NCBI RefSeq assembly: GCF_009800925.1
Contig: NZ_WOYF01000003.1
Coordinates: forward strand, 1-64,000
DNA length: 64,000 nt
Source of the DNA: Budvicia diplopodorum
GTDB taxonomy: Bacteria > Pseudomonadota > Gammaproteobacteria > Enterobacterales > Enterobacteriaceae
Direction: 5' to 3'
The notes below the pieces were generated by a model. That model had not been told where the DNA came from. It made no database searches and worked only from the letters and a program-made list of their open reading frames with translations. The position numbers and the translations under genes are program-made. Below are positions 20,204-29,584 of this stretch, one piece after another. How positions within the stretch are numbered: the stretch's first letter is position 1; each line of letters starts with the position of its first letter.

Positions 20204-20569
20204 ATGAACAAAGCGACAGGATTTACCCGCATCATTAATGCTACCCGCTATTCTTGGAAAGGGCTGCAGGCGGCATGGAAGAACGAAGCGGCATTCAGGC
20301 AAGAAAGCCTGTTGCTTATTGTCGCTATCGTCATAGCCACATGGCTTGATGTCAGCCCGATAGAGCGAATCTTGCTAATTGGCTCAGTGGTACTGATTCT
20401 TATTTTCGAAATAATCAATAGTGCAATAGAGGCCGTTGTTGATCGTATTGGCCCGGAGCATCATGAGCTGTCCGGTCGCGCAAAAGATATGGGATCTTCC
20501 GCCGTATTAATAGCCATTTTACTGGCTCTGTTTGTCTGGTGCACCGTTATCTATAGCCATTTCTTCTGA
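20204..20569 (+). CDS. dgkA: diacylglycerol kinase
   Basis: DgkA phosphorylates diacylglycerol to phosphatidate, recycling the diacylglycerol formed by membrane-derived oligosaccharide and lipid A modification. The 121 residues match the small integral-membrane enzyme: an amphipathic N-terminal helix with YSWKGLQAAWKNEAAFRQE, three membrane helices, and the active-site stretch EIINSAIEAVVDRIGPEHHELSGRAKDMGSSA (read in parts). The gene is divergent from plsB, so the two first enzymes of phospholipid turnover share a promoter region. Confidence 0.97.
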   Translation: MNKATGFTRIINATRYSWKGLQAAWKNEAAFRQESLLLIVAIVIATWLDVSPIERILLIGSVVLILIFEIINSAIEAVVDRIGPEHHELSGRAKDMGSSAVLIAILLALFVWCTVIYSHFF

Positions 20570-20614
20570 CGTAGGTCATAAAGCTGAGCTTTTAGGTTTT
20601 CATCTGGCGCATAC

Positions 20615-20651
20615 CTGTATATACTCACAGGATAACTGTATATAAAAACAG
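20615..20651 (+). promoter_or_regulatory. two LexA (SOS) boxes of lexA
   Basis: CTGTATATACTCACAG (20615-20630) and CTGTATATAAAAACAG (20636-20651) are two 16-bp SOS boxes, 5 bases apart. This is the arrangement that gives E. coli lexA its tight autoregulation. They end 17 bases before the start codon. Confidence 0.96.
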
Positions 20652-20668
20652 GGTGAGGGTTTAGAAAC

Positions 20669-21280
20669 ATGAAAGCATTAACAGCCAGGCAGCAACAAAT
20701 TTATGACCTGATTCGCGATCACATTGCCCAAACGGGCATGCCTCCGACTCGAGCGGAGATTGCTCAGACTTTAGGGTTTCGTTCACCGAATGCGGCAGAA
20801 GAGCATCTAAAAGCGCTGGCTCGTAAAGGCGTGATTGAGATCGTTACCGGCGCATCACGTGGCATTCGCCTGTTAATGGAAACCGAAGATGAAGGGCTAC
20901 CCCTGATTGGGCGCGTAGCCGCCGGTGAACCACTGTTAGCTCAAGAACATATCGAAAGCCATTACCATGTTGACCCAGCCTTATTTAAGCCTCACGCTGA
21001 CTTCTTGCTGCGGGTAAGCGGTATGTCGATGAAAGATATTGGTATTATGGACGGCGATCTGTTGGCCGTTCATAAAACGCAGGATGTACACAACGGTCAG
21101 GTTGTCGTAGCCCGTATTGACGATGAAGTGACGGTTAAACGTTTAAAGAAGCAGGGGAATGTGATTCATTTGCTGCCTGAAAACGAAGAATTCTCACCCA
21201 TTGTGGTCGATTTACGTGAACAAAGCCTGACGATTGAAGGTTTGGCCGTTGGCGTTATCCGCAACGGAAACTGGATGTAA
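20669..21280 (+). CDS. lexA: LexA repressor
   Basis: LexA represses the SOS regulon and cleaves itself when RecA filaments form. The 203 residues include the winged helix domain (about 1-70, with [22 protein letters not shown]), the cleavage site Ala85-Gly86 in RVAAGEPLL, and the catalytic dyad Ser120 (SGMSMKD) and Lys157 (TVKRLKK). One extra residue shifts the numbering by one against E. coli. dinF, which follows lexA in E. coli, is missing; a terminator comes directly after. Confidence 0.98.
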   Translation: MKALTARQQQIYDLIRDHIAQTGMPPTRAEIAQTLGFRSPNAAEEHLKALARKGVIEIVTGASRGIRLLMETEDEGLPLIGRVAAGEPLLAQEHIESHYHVDPALFKPHADFLLRVSGMSMKDIGIMDGDLLAVHKTQDVHNGQVVVARIDDEVTVKRLKKQGNVIHLLPENEEFSPIVVDLREQSLTIEGLAVGVIRNGNWM

Positions 21281-21304
21281 GCTATTTTTACGTCAGACAA
21301 TAAT

Positions 21305-21330
21305 AAAAAAGCGCCTTAAGGCGCTTTTTT
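21305..21330. terminator. bidirectional terminator after lexA
   Basis: AAAAAAGCGCCTTAAGGCGC followed by TTTTTT is a 26-bp palindrome with A and T runs at the ends. It serves lexA and the convergent gene at 21344. Confidence 0.93.
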
Positions 21331-21343
21331 CACATCTATCGGA

Positions 21344-21886
21344 TCATTTCTTTGGTAGGAAAATGCTGCTCATTAGCTGGTTCTTATATTTTTCTAGCCG
21401 AGTAATATCAGAATTACTGGTAAGAAGAACCATATAAACTTTATTCTCATAGCGGGTAAAGACAAAGATACCGGAGACGTTTTCGTTCTCTTCAGAGGTA
21501 CTCAGATCGATCTCCTCGGTACTGACCGGGCCATAGGTGCCGGAGATGCGGGTTACTTTCGCAGACTGAGTTTTAAAGCTATCGGCCATCAGGTCAACTT
21601 CATCTTTCAGCAGGATATCATCGTCGATTAGCTGTGCAGAAATTCGCCCCTGTAAATTAGGATCGTCCTGATTCTTTAATAGCCAGATGGCTGACAGTTC
21701 AGTCTCGATGAGTTCCCAATGGGCGGGTAAACTGCCGGGAAGCCCAGTGATCTCAGCCCAGCTCGGGGCAGTAACGCGTTGATTGCTATCGCTGGTAAGG
21801 CTCATCGGTATGTCTGTTGTTGCTCTGGCAGCAAAGCCTGAGAACGCACCCGCAAGTGCTACCATCGCCCACATGAGCTGCTTCAT
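21344..21886 (-). CDS. secreted protein of unknown function
   Basis: I do not recognise this 180-residue protein. It starts with a clear signal peptide (MKQLMWAMVALAGAFSGFA, probable cut after ARA near residue 22), so it should be periplasmic or lipid-free secreted. The mature part is acidic with no cysteines that I can see, and its C-terminal half (NVSGIFVFTRYENKVYMVLL) looks like beta-strands. A general resemblance to DcrB-type or other stress-related periplasmic proteins is possible but unproven. It is transcribed toward lexA and has no operon partner; zur, also on the minus strand, ends 160 bp upstream. Confidence 0.7.
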   Translation of the reverse strand: MKQLMWAMVALAGAFSGFAARATTDIPMSLTSDSNQRVTAPSWAEITGLPGSLPAHWELIETELSAIWLLKNQDDPNLQGRISAQLIDDDILLKDEVDLMADSFKTQSAKVTRISGTYGPVSTEEIDLSTSEENENVSGIFVFTRYENKVYMVLLTSNSDITRLEKYKNQLMSSIFLPKK

Positions 21887-22046
21887 TGATAATTTCCTTG
21901 AAAAACAGATTAAATCAATTTATCGATACCAAGATAAAAAAGTCGCGGTATTACTGATTAATGAGTGTGAAATATATACCGAATTGGTAAGCGGGACAAA
22001 ATCAAAACTCGCTATTGGCCTAATCAATTGGCTCGTAGTTACTATT

Positions 22047-22493
22047 TTATTTAGCGCAAAGGCTACAGGTGCCATGCGTTTCTAACACGCTGTGTTGAAT
22101 CATAAATCCCGTTTTGAACGCCAATGCTTGAAGTAACCGATCGATACCATCGGCATGGTGCTCTGTTACTTGCCCACAGCTATCGCAAATAAACAGCGCC
22201 GAGGTGTGAAGCGGCTCTCCAACGTGGTGACACACCACATAGCTATTGGTTGATTCAATTTTATGAATGAAGCCCTGCTCCATTAAGAAATCGAGAGCCC
22301 GGTATACCGTTGGCGGTTTGGCCTGAGGTTCGGACACCCGAAGCAAGTCCAGCAAATCGTAAGCGCTGATGGCGTTTTTCTGACTGGCCATGAGGCGTAA
22401 CACCTGTTGGCGCTGGGGTGTCAGACGTACCGCCCGCTGTTCACACATCTTTTGTGCTTTTGCTAATGTCGACTCTACACCGGCTGGTTTCAT
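22047..22493 (-). CDS. zur: zinc uptake regulator Zur (Fur family)
   Basis: Zur represses zinc import genes when zinc is sufficient. The DNA-binding part has VRLTPQRQQVLRLM, AISAYDLLDLLR and KPPTVYRALDFLMEQGFIHK, nearly as in E. coli Zur. Structural zinc ligands are the CDSCG pair and the GTCSLC pair. I chose ATG 22493 (148 residues), since 14 further upstream codons lack a ribosome site. The protein stops right after the second cysteine pair, so it lacks the Cys/His-rich tail of the 171-residue E. coli protein. Confidence 0.93.
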   Translation of the reverse strand: MKPAGVESTLAKAQKMCEQRAVRLTPQRQQVLRLMASQKNAISAYDLLDLLRVSEPQAKPPTVYRALDFLMEQGFIHKIESTNSYVVCHHVGEPLHTSALFICDSCGQVTEHHADGIDRLLQALAFKTGFMIQHSVLETHGTCSLCAK

Positions 22494-22569
22494 TTTTATC
22501 ACTTTTCTTCGCAATGTTGCCACCGATTCTATCATGATTAGAGATTAACGCCGATAGTTCCCCATGGAT

Positions 22570-22599
22570 AAACCCCGCTGAAATTTAGTCGGGGTTTTA
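22570..22599 (+). terminator. orphan terminator-like hairpin between zur and dusA
   Basis: AACCCCG and CGGGGTT form a stem with a 12-nt loop, followed by TTTTAT on the plus strand. It sits between two divergent genes, where no gene ends. It could be left over from a lost gene (E. coli carries yjbL and yjbM here) or act as a leader hairpin of dusA. Confidence 0.45.
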
Positions 22600-22783
22600 T
22601 CTGGCCCGAAGCGGGTACGTTGCCAGCTTTCGCTGGGTTTTCTATGTTAGAATAACCCTTAAGTTCATTTACTTTTCTGCGTCTAAGCACCATCGATGTC
22701 GTTTGGTAAGCAGAAACACAGTCAACCTGTACTAGATCTTATTTATTTATAAAACTCGTATCCATAAAACTCGCGAATCTCTT

Positions 22784-23782
22784 ATGAACTCTGATAATGC
22801 CGTTAATTACCCTTCTCACCGTTTCTCCGTAGCCCCGATGCTCGACTGGACCGATCGTCATTGCCGCTACTTTCACCGCTTGTTAAGCGGGCAAACGTTG
22901 CTGTATACCGAAATGATTACTACCGGTGCAATTTTGTTCGGAAAAGGAAATTATCTGGCTTACAGTCAGGAAGAGCAGCCGGTGGCATTACAGCTAGGCG
23001 GTAGCGATCCGCAGGCGCTGGCGGAGTGTGCTAAGCGTGCCGAAGATCTTGGCTACAGCGAAGTCAATTTGAACGCAGGCTGTCCTTCCGATCGCGTGCA
23101 AAACGGGCGGTTTGGCGCTTGCCTGATGGCCGAGCCAGAGCTGGTTGCTGACTGCGTTAAGGCTATGAAGAGTGCGGTATCTATTCCTGTTACGGTAAAA
23201 ACCCGCATTGGTATTGATGATTCAGATAGTTATGCATTTTTACAGCGGTTTATTCAGCTCGTGTCAGAGCAGGGGGGATGCGATAATTTTACCCTTCATG
23301 CCCGTAAGGCTTGGCTGTCCGGGCTAAGTCCGAAAGAGAACCGCGAGATCCCACCGCTGGACTATTCACGAGTTTATCAGGTTAAACAGGACTTTCCTCA
23401 TCTGACCGTGGCGATTAACGGCGGTATCAAAACGCTGGATGAAGCGAAACAGCATTTACAGCACGTAGACGGCGTGATGATGGGGCGCGAAGCCTATCAG
23501 AATCCGGGAATATTGGCAGACGTAGACCGCGAACTGTTTGGCCTTCAGTCGCCAGCGCCGGATGTCGCAGCGGTGATTGAAGCCATGTATCCATATATCG
23601 AACGCGAGCTTTCACAAGGAACTTACCTCGGGCACATTACCCGTCATATGCTCGGTATTTTTCAAGGTATTCCCGGCGCTCGCCAGTTCCGCCGTCATCT
23701 TAGTGAAAATGCGCATAAAGCGGGCGCTGACGTTGAGGTTTTACGTCAGGCTTTGGCGTTCGTTACGGGTAAGAATGGTTAA
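22784..23782 (+). CDS. dusA: tRNA-dihydrouridine(20/20a) synthase
   Basis: DusA reduces uridines 20 and 20a in the D-loop of tRNA using FMN and NADPH. The 332 residues have the family motifs: [19 protein letters not shown] at the N-terminus, [22 protein letters not shown] with the catalytic cysteine, [29 protein letters not shown], and GGIKTLDEA plus [12 protein letters not shown] for the phosphate. It is distinct from DusB further on. No pspG follows, unlike E. coli. Confidence 0.96.
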   Translation: MNSDNAVNYPSHRFSVAPMLDWTDRHCRYFHRLLSGQTLLYTEMITTGAILFGKGNYLAYSQEEQPVALQLGGSDPQALAECAKRAEDLGYSEVNLNAGCPSDRVQNGRFGACLMAEPELVADCVKAMKSAVSIPVTVKTRIGIDDSDSYAFLQRFIQLVSEQGGCDNFTLHARKAWLSGLSPKENREIPPLDYSRVYQVKQDFPHLTVAINGGIKTLDEAKQHLQHVDGVMMGREAYQNPGILADVDRELFGLQSPAPDVAAVIEAMYPYIERELSQGTYLGHITRHMLGIFQGIPGARQFRRHLSENAHKAGADVEVLRQALAFVTGKNG

Positions 23783-23796
23783 TCTCTATTTTAGAA

Positions 23797-23818
23797 CAGC
23801 CACCCGTGCGGGTGGCTG
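23797..23818. terminator. hairpin between dusA and aldo/keto reductase gene
   Basis: CAGCCACCCG and CGGGTGGCTG form a strong GC-rich stem between convergent genes. No clear T run follows on either strand, so termination efficiency is doubtful. Confidence 0.5.
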
Positions 23819-23841
23819 CATAGGGTTAATCTCGTGATTGA

Positions 23842-24813
23842 CTATTCGTGACCGGCCAGCTCTCTAGGGCGATAGGGTGCCTGTAGAATATTCACTTCGT
23901 CGTCCGATAGCTTTAGCGTAAGCGCCGCAACGGCATCATCCAAATGGTGAGTTTTAGACGCGCCGATAATCGGCGAGGTGATTCCTTCGCGCCCGTTTAC
24001 CCAAGCTAATGCAACCTGAGCCGGTTGAACGCCACGAGCTGAAGCAACCTGTTCAACGGCAGCGACAATTGCGTCTTCTTGCGCCTGTTGGTTATACCAG
24101 CTATGAGCCGGTGTATCGGTGGCTGCCCGGATAGTTTTGCTTTTTCTGGAGCCGGTGAGAACGCCTCGGGCTAACGGTGACCACGGCGTAACGGCGATCC
24201 CCATTTCACGGCATAATGGCAGCATTTCGCGCTCTTCTTCGCGATAGATCAGATTGTAGTGGTTTTGCATTGAGACAAATTTAGCTAATCCGAGCTGTTC
24301 CTGCAGGCCCAGCATGCGCATAAATTGCCAAGAATGCATCGATGACGCGCCAATATAGCGGGCTTTACCTGAACGAACTACGGTATCTAACGCTTCGATG
24401 GTTTCTTCAATCGGCGTTTCAGGATCGAAACGGTGAATGATATACAGATCGAGATAATCTGTGCCTAAGCGTTTTAACGATGCGTCGATGCTGTTGAGTA
24501 TATGCTTACGGGATAAGCCCCGATCGTTGGGTTTATCACTCATCGGGTTAAAGACTTTACTGGCGATGACGACATCGTCTCGTGGCACCATGCTGAGTAA
24601 GGTTTTGCCTAATACCCGTTCGCTGGTACCTAGTGAATACATATCGGCGGTATCAAAGAAGTTAATCCCCAGATCGAGAGCCTTCTTGATAAACGGCCTG
24701 GTTGCGCTCTCATCCAGAACCCATTCCCGCCACTCAGGGCTTCCGTATGTCATACAGCCCAAGCATATAGGCGACACTTTCATACCAGTGGAACCGAAGC
24801 GTACATACTCCAT
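23842..24813 (-). CDS. aldo/keto reductase
   Basis: The 323-residue TIM-barrel oxidoreductase belongs to the aldo/keto reductase superfamily, close to the YajO/general-stress group. Catalytic residues are recognisable in NFFDTADMYSLGTSE (Asp and Tyr), VIASKVF (Lys) and YLDLYIIHRFDP (His). The C-terminal NADPH-binding part has SPIIGASKTHHLDDA. The substrate is unknown; such enzymes reduce aldehydes broadly. The ATG overlaps the stop of a regulator remnant (TAATG), and AGGAGG lies 5 bases before it, inside that remnant. Confidence 0.88.
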   Translation of the reverse strand: MEYVRFGSTGMKVSPICLGCMTYGSPEWREWVLDESATRPFIKKALDLGINFFDTADMYSLGTSERVLGKTLLSMVPRDDVVIASKVFNPMSDKPNDRGLSRKHILNSIDASLKRLGTDYLDLYIIHRFDPETPIEETIEALDTVVRSGKARYIGASSMHSWQFMRMLGLQEQLGLAKFVSMQNHYNLIYREEEREMLPLCREMGIAVTPWSPLARGVLTGSRKSKTIRAATDTPAHSWYNQQAQEDAIVAAVEQVASARGVQPAQVALAWVNGREGITSPIIGASKTHHLDDAVAALTLKLSDDEVNILQAPYRPRELAGHE

Positions 24814-25025
24814 TAGGAGCCTCCTGTTTTATCAAACACCGGATGGCTGCAATAGCCATCAATCTTCTTATCGAGCGCCAGCAGGCAGTGTTCTAATTCA
24901 GCCAGATGGCTACGGACTTTTTCTCTATATAAAAAAGCCTTTTTGCCGGTAAGTACGATAACCATAAAGGTTTGAGTGCACTCTAAGCCAAGGAAATAGT
25001 CAGGACGCTCTATTTTGAGTAAATG
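24814..25025 (-). pseudogene. remnant of a MerR-family regulator gene (3' end only)
   Basis: The minus strand is open for about 70 codons directly in front of the aldo/keto reductase gene, with no start codon near its 5' end (a TGA precedes it). Its last third contains HLAELEHCLLALDKKIDGYC, which is typical of the C-terminal dimerisation helix of MerR regulators of the AdhR type. Such regulators are common neighbours of aldo/keto reductases. The helix-turn-helix part is gone, so the gene is broken. Because the reductase's ribosome site lies inside it, the fragment may have been kept as its leader. Confidence 0.6.
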
Positions 25026-25031
25026 TCATCA

Positions 25032-25054
25032 CCGCCGTCAGAATGAAACGGCGG
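25032..25054 (-). terminator. hairpin after the DUF1877 gene
   Basis: CCGCCGT and ACGGCGG pair around a 9-nt loop, 21 bases after the stop. The following minus-strand sequence (TGATGACATTTAC) has few Ts, so this is a weak terminator at best. Confidence 0.4.
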
Positions 25055-25074
25055 CGCTGGAAGAGCCATTTGGT

Positions 25075-25581
25075 TTAGTAGATGCTGACAACAATATGTC
25101 GATCGCTGTTCATGGCGTTTTTATAGAAGGCAGTTAACTGCTGTAATGCCTGCTCCAGCTCAATGAACAGTGAATTTTTGTCTTCTTTAACCCAGATATT
25201 CGGGTAGATCTCTGCCTGATTTAGTTTGGATGGATTAAACTCTGCGCGCAGTTGCTCGATATTCACCTTTGCCAGGGCTGCAACAATCGCATCCAGCTCA
25301 TTGTTACCGATGGCAGCAATAAAGTTATCTTCATCCATGACGTGAATACCAACAATAGCATCGCTTAACGGATCGTCTTCAATCGGCGTGCTGGCAGAGG
25401 TTCCGGTCAGAATAAAATGCAGCCCGTCCCACATTTTGCCAATATCCAGCGCGTCATTGTTTTCCTGCAGCTCTTCAAGCGCGTCAACCAACGCTTGCCC
25501 TTCAAGGTCGATAAGATTGCTTAACTGGTGCTCTTCGATAGCCATGTAGCAGGCGTTCATTCCCATAGGTGGTATCCGCAT
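25075..25581 (-). CDS. DUF1877 family protein (YfbM-like)
   Basis: This 168-residue protein matches the DUF1877/YfbM family of unknown function. Shared features are the early MGMNACY, DIGKMWDGLHFILTGTS (E. coli has RRLDIDKRWDFLHFGLTGTS in the same place), a DPLSDAIVG segment, and AEIYPNIW. It is cytoplasmic, without signal or membrane segments. The true start may be the ATG five codons in (25566), where the family normally begins; neither start has a good ribosome site. It lies alone between qorA and the reductase. Confidence 0.8.
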   Translation of the reverse strand: MRIPPMGMNACYMAIEEHQLSNLIDLEGQALVDALEELQENNDALDIGKMWDGLHFILTGTSASTPIEDDPLSDAIVGIHVMDEDNFIAAIGNNELDAIVAALAKVNIEQLRAEFNPSKLNQAEIYPNIWVKEDKNSLFIELEQALQQLTAFYKNAMNSDRHIVVSIY

Positions 25582-25662
25582 TTAAGGTTAGATGAATAAA
25601 ACGGTCAATAGGGGACCATGATAAACATGCGCCGAAGTTTTATCACCTGCGGCGCAACAATA

Positions 25663-26646
25663 TTAAGGAATGAGCAGGCTAGAACCTGTGGTAGAACGGC
25701 TTTCTAACGCCTGATGGGCCCGAACAGCCTCTTTCAGTCGGAACTGTTGTTCAACCGCGACGTTAACGTTGATGGCCCCGCTGGCTACCATCGAAAACAG
25801 CTCATTCGCGGCATGTTGAAGCAGCTGTTTGGTATTAATGTAGTGGCCAAGGGAAGGGCGAGTGACGAACAGACCGCCTTTTTGGTTTAATATGCCGAGA
25901 TCAACGCCGATCACCGCACCGGAGGAATTACCAAAGCTAACCATAAGCCCATGAGGCTTAATACAGTCTAGCGAATCTAACCAGGTTGCTTTACCCACGG
26001 AATCATAAACGACGTTGACTTTCTCTCCGTCCGTCAGCTCGAGAACCCGCTGAGCGATATTTTCTTCCCGATAGTTAATCGTGGCCCACGCTCCGTCTTG
26101 CATAGCCTGAGCCGCTTTTTCTGCAGAACCCACGGTGCCGATAAGCTTCACGCCTAAGGCTTTTGCCCACTGGCAGGCTATGCGGCCTACGCCACCGGCA
26201 GCGGCGTGAAACAGAATAATCTCTCCGGGTTTCACTCTATAGGTAAGGTGAAACAGGTAATAAACCGTTAAGCCTTTGAGAAACGACGAACCGGCCTGTT
26301 CATAAGAGATAGCATTAGGCAGCTTGGCGACCTTGTCGGCCGGCACGCAGTGATATTCGCTGTATGCTCCCAACGGAGCCTGTGCATAGACTACCCGATC
26401 GCCGACGTTAATATGCGTTACGCCAGAACCCACTTTTTCAACAATGCCTGCGGCCTCAGTACCTAAACCAGAGGGAAGATGCGGCGGCGGGTATAAACCG
26501 CTGCGTACGTAGGTATCGATATAGTTAATGCCGATAGTAATATTGGAAACTAAAATTTCGTTTGGTGCAGGATCTCTGGGCGTGTAATCAACATATTGCA
26601 GTACTTCGGGCCCGCCGTGAACAGCAAACTCAATACGCTTAGCCAT
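25663..26646 (-). CDS. qorA: NADPH:quinone oxidoreductase
   Basis: QorA is a zinc-free medium-chain dehydrogenase that reduces quinones with NADPH. The 327 residues equal E. coli Qor and share long blocks: INYIDTYVRSGLYPPP, GLGTEAAGIVEKVGSGV, the Rossmann loop FHAAAGGVGRIACQWAKALG, VSFGNSSGAV and GSSLLIP at the end. I chose ATG 26646, preceded by CCGGAG, instead of upstream codons that add 30 unconserved residues. It is divergent from dnaB, as in E. coli. Confidence 0.96.
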   Translation of the reverse strand: MAKRIEFAVHGGPEVLQYVDYTPRDPAPNEILVSNITIGINYIDTYVRSGLYPPPHLPSGLGTEAAGIVEKVGSGVTHINVGDRVVYAQAPLGAYSEYHCVPADKVAKLPNAISYEQAGSSFLKGLTVYYLFHLTYRVKPGEIILFHAAAGGVGRIACQWAKALGVKLIGTVGSAEKAAQAMQDGAWATINYREENIAQRVLELTDGEKVNVVYDSVGKATWLDSLDCIKPHGLMVSFGNSSGAVIGVDLGILNQKGGLFVTRPSLGHYINTKQLLQHAANELFSMVASGAINVNVAVEQQFRLKEAVRAHQALESRSTTGSSLLIP

Positions 26647-26791
26647 TGTTTTATCTCCGGAGTGAGGCATTTTTATATAAATCTTATTTAAATTTAGCAT
26701 AGCAGCGACGTTGATCGTTGGGTAGGCCGCTATCATCGAGTATACTGAGCATTGTTAATTTTTAATCGCAATCTGGATAGCTAACAATCCC

Positions 26792-28216
26792 ATGTCTGGC
26801 AAAACACCTTTTACAAATAAGCAAAAATACCGTTCAGAACAACGGCCTGTAGACCGCCAAATGGAAGGGCTGAAAATGCCGCCTCACTCCCTTGAGGCCG
26901 AACAGTCCGTACTCGGCGGCTTAATGCTGGACAACGAACGGTGGGATAACGTTTCAGAACGCGTGGCGGCTAACGATTTCTATAGTCGCCCGCACCGGAC
27001 GGTGTTCGCTGAAATGCAGCGTTTGCTGGAGCTGAACAAACCGATCGATCTGATTACCCTATCAGAATCACTTGAGCAGAAAGGTGAACTGGATCAGGTC
27101 GGTGGGTTCGCTTATCTGGCTGAGCTATCTAAAAACACGCCAAGTGCGGCAAACATCGGCGCTTATGCCGATATCGTTCGCGAACGCGCCGTTGTTCGTG
27201 AAATGATTTCCGTTGCCAATGAGATTGCCGATGCAGGCTATGACCCTCAGGGCCGTACCAGCGAAGACTTACTGGATTTAGCCGAATCGCGGGTTTTCCA
27301 AATAGCCGAAAGCCGGGCAAATAAGGATGAAGGCCCGAAAAGCATTGATAAGATTCTCGAAGACACGGTTTCCCGCATCGAGCAGCTTTATCAAAGCCCC
27401 CACGATGGTGTGACCGGCGTATCCAGCGGTTTTGTCGATCTTGACAAGAAGACCGCCGGGTTCCAGAAGTCTGACTTGATTATCGTTGCGGCTCGTCCGT
27501 CAATGGGAAAAACCACCTTCGCCATGAACCTGTGTGAAAACGCAGCCATGATGCAGGATAAGCCGGTGCTAATCTTCAGTCTGGAGATGCCCGGAGAACA
27601 AATTATGATGCGTATTCTTGCGTCGCTTTCCCGGGTTGATCAGACCAAAATTCGTACCGGTCAACTGGATGACGAAGATTGGGCCCGAATTTCCAGCACC
27701 ATGGGCATTCTGCTCGAAAAGCGCAATATGTATATTGATGACTCCTCTGGCCTGACGCCGACGGAAGTGCGTTCCCGCGCCCGTCGCGTTTTTCGTGAGC
27801 ACGGCGGCATTAGTCTGATCATGATCGACTATCTTCAACTGATGCGCGTTCCGTCACTGTCGGACAACCGTACGTTGGAAATCGCCGAAATTTCCCGATC
27901 GCTTAAAGCGCTGGCAAAAGAGCTTCAGGTGCCGGTTATTGCCCTGTCACAGCTGAACCGTAGCCTGGAGCAGCGGGCCGATAAGCGTCCGGTTAACTCC
28001 GACTTACGTGAATCGGGTTCTATCGAGCAGGATGCCGACCTGATTATGTTTATCTATCGCGATGAAGTGTATAACGAGAACAGCGAAGAGAAAGGCGTTG
28101 CTCAAATTATCTTAGGTAAACAGCGTAATGGCCCGATCGGTTCCGTTCGGCTAACGTTTCAGGGTCAGTGGTCGCGGTTTGATAACTACGGCGGTCCACA
28201 GTATGACGATGAATAA
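26792..28216 (+). CDS. dnaB: replicative DNA helicase
   Basis: DnaB is the hexameric 5'-3' helicase that unwinds DNA at the replication fork. The 474 residues hold an N-terminal primase-interaction domain (about 25-125, with PPHSLEAEQSVLGGLMLD) and a RecA-like motor domain with Walker A ARPSMGKTT, Walker B LIMIDYLQLM, and the arginine-finger region KQRNGPIGS. No intein or insertion is seen. The length is close to the 471 residues of E. coli. Confidence 0.98.
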   Translation: MSGKTPFTNKQKYRSEQRPVDRQMEGLKMPPHSLEAEQSVLGGLMLDNERWDNVSERVAANDFYSRPHRTVFAEMQRLLELNKPIDLITLSESLEQKGELDQVGGFAYLAELSKNTPSAANIGAYADIVRERAVVREMISVANEIADAGYDPQGRTSEDLLDLAESRVFQIAESRANKDEGPKSIDKILEDTVSRIEQLYQSPHDGVTGVSSGFVDLDKKTAGFQKSDLIIVAARPSMGKTTFAMNLCENAAMMQDKPVLIFSLEMPGEQIMMRILASLSRVDQTKIRTGQLDDEDWARISSTMGILLEKRNMYIDDSSGLTPTEVRSRARRVFREHGGISLIMIDYLQLMRVPSLSDNRTLEIAEISRSLKALAKELQVPVIALSQLNRSLEQRADKRPVNSDLRESGSIEQDADLIMFIYRDEVYNENSEEKGVAQIILGKQRNGPIGSVRLTFQGQWSRFDNYGGPQYDDE

Positions 28217-28368
28217 CGTGGCCTGAACCGGTAGCCATCGGTTATATGACGTCACTAATTCATACACACTTCACAATCATATTATAAAAATAAAAGACCA
28301 ATCCGTGGGTATTTACCGGTTTTTGAGGGCTACCCACGTAGCAATAATGTCATAACCAAGGAATAGAA

Positions 28369-29466
28369 ATGATCTCGGCAACGGCTGTCATCGATCGCGG
28401 TGCTCTGAAACATAACCTGCATAGAATTCGTGAAATGGCGCCCAAAAGCCGTATTATCACGGTGGTTAAAGCCAACGGTTACGGGCACGGTCTATTAGAT
28501 GTTGCACACGCATTACCTGATTCCGACTGCTTTGGCGTTGCGCGAATTGAAGAAGCGCTGATGCTGCGTTCAGGCGGAGTGATAAAACCCATTCTGCTGT
28601 TAGAAGGCTTTTTTTGCGCCGAAGACTTACCGCTGCTGGCGGTGAATAATATCGAAACTGTGGTACACAACATTGAACAGCTGGAAGCGTTAGAGCAAAC
28701 CGATTTAGACCGTCCCGTTCGCGTTTGGATGAAACTGGATTCCGGTATGCATCGCTTAGGGGTTCGCCCTGAACAGGCCGATGCTTTTCATCAGCGCCTG
28801 AGCGCCTGTGAAAATGTGGTTCAGCCGGTGAATCTGATGAGCCACTTTAGCCGTTCAGATGAGCCAGAAGTTGACGCCACTCTCAAACAGATTGACTGCT
28901 TTAATACCTTTGTTGCGGGTAAGCCGGGGCTACAGTCGTTGGCGGCGTCCGGCGGTATTTTACTCTGGCCCGACGCCCATCGCGACTGGATCCGCCCCGG
29001 CATTATTATGTATGGCGTTTCTCCTCTGGCCGATTCACACGCCGATACCTTTGGCCTTAAGGCCGCAATGACGCTCAAAGCCAGTCTGATTGCCGTTCGC
29101 GAGCATAAAGCCGGTGAGCCCGTTGGCTATGGTGGAACCTGGATCAGTGAACGGGATACCCGTTTAGGCGTGGTGGCGATTGGCTATGGTGATGGCTACC
29201 CGCGCAGTGCTCCTTCCGGCACGCCCGTATTAGTTAACGGGCGTCAGGTGCCGCTGGTGGGTCGGGTTTCGATGGATATGATTTCTGTCGATTTAGGACC
29301 GGATGCCACTGACAAAGTGGGCGATGAAGTGATTATCTGGGGGCCGGAGTTGCCGGTTGAGACAATAGCGGCGCATACCGGCATTATTGCCTATGAACTG
29401 ATTACTAAGCTGACCGCCAGAGTTTCAACCAAATACATTGATAGCACCTACTTCTATAGTAAATAA
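28369..29466 (+). CDS. alr: alanine racemase (constitutive)
   Basis: Alr interconverts L- and D-alanine for cell-wall synthesis, using pyridoxal phosphate. The 365 residues have the PLP lysine Lys34 in [11 protein letters not shown], the second catalytic tyrosine in the C-terminal domain ([12 protein letters not shown]), [10 protein letters not shown] and [14 protein letters not shown]. It follows dnaB as in E. coli. A GTGGGTA/TACCCAC inverted repeat at 28304-28338 lies in its leader, 30 bases before the ATG, with unknown role. A strong terminator ends the gene. Confidence 0.97.
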   Translation: MISATAVIDRGALKHNLHRIREMAPKSRIITVVKANGYGHGLLDVAHALPDSDCFGVARIEEALMLRSGGVIKPILLLEGFFCAEDLPLLAVNNIETVVHNIEQLEALEQTDLDRPVRVWMKLDSGMHRLGVRPEQADAFHQRLSACENVVQPVNLMSHFSRSDEPEVDATLKQIDCFNTFVAGKPGLQSLAASGGILLWPDAHRDWIRPGIIMYGVSPLADSHADTFGLKAAMTLKASLIAVREHKAGEPVGYGGTWISERDTRLGVVAIGYGDGYPRSAPSGTPVLVNGRQVPLVGRVSMDMISVDLGPDATDKVGDEVIIWGPELPVETIAAHTGIIAYELITKLTARVSTKYIDSTYFYSK

Positions 29467-29511
29467 GATTGATCGGCCATAGATTGAAATAGATAAGTAG
29501 CCAATAAAGCG

Positions 29512-29551
29512 AAATCCCGCGTTCAGTAGTTTATCTGAACGCGGGATTTTT
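29512..29551. terminator. terminator after alr
   Basis: A 14-bp perfect stem (AAATCCCGCGTTCA / TGAACGCGGGATTT) with a 10-nt loop is followed by a T run. It lies between convergent genes and can serve alr and the carrier gene downstream. Confidence 0.93.
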
Positions 29552-29584
29552 ACATTGTTCCTGCTGAGACCCTTCAGAATGGCT

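Noticed and set aside
21783-22085. 100-codon plus-strand frame between the secreted protein gene and zur
   Set aside because: It lies mostly opposite a signal-peptide region and in AT-rich spacer, with no ribosome site or similarity.
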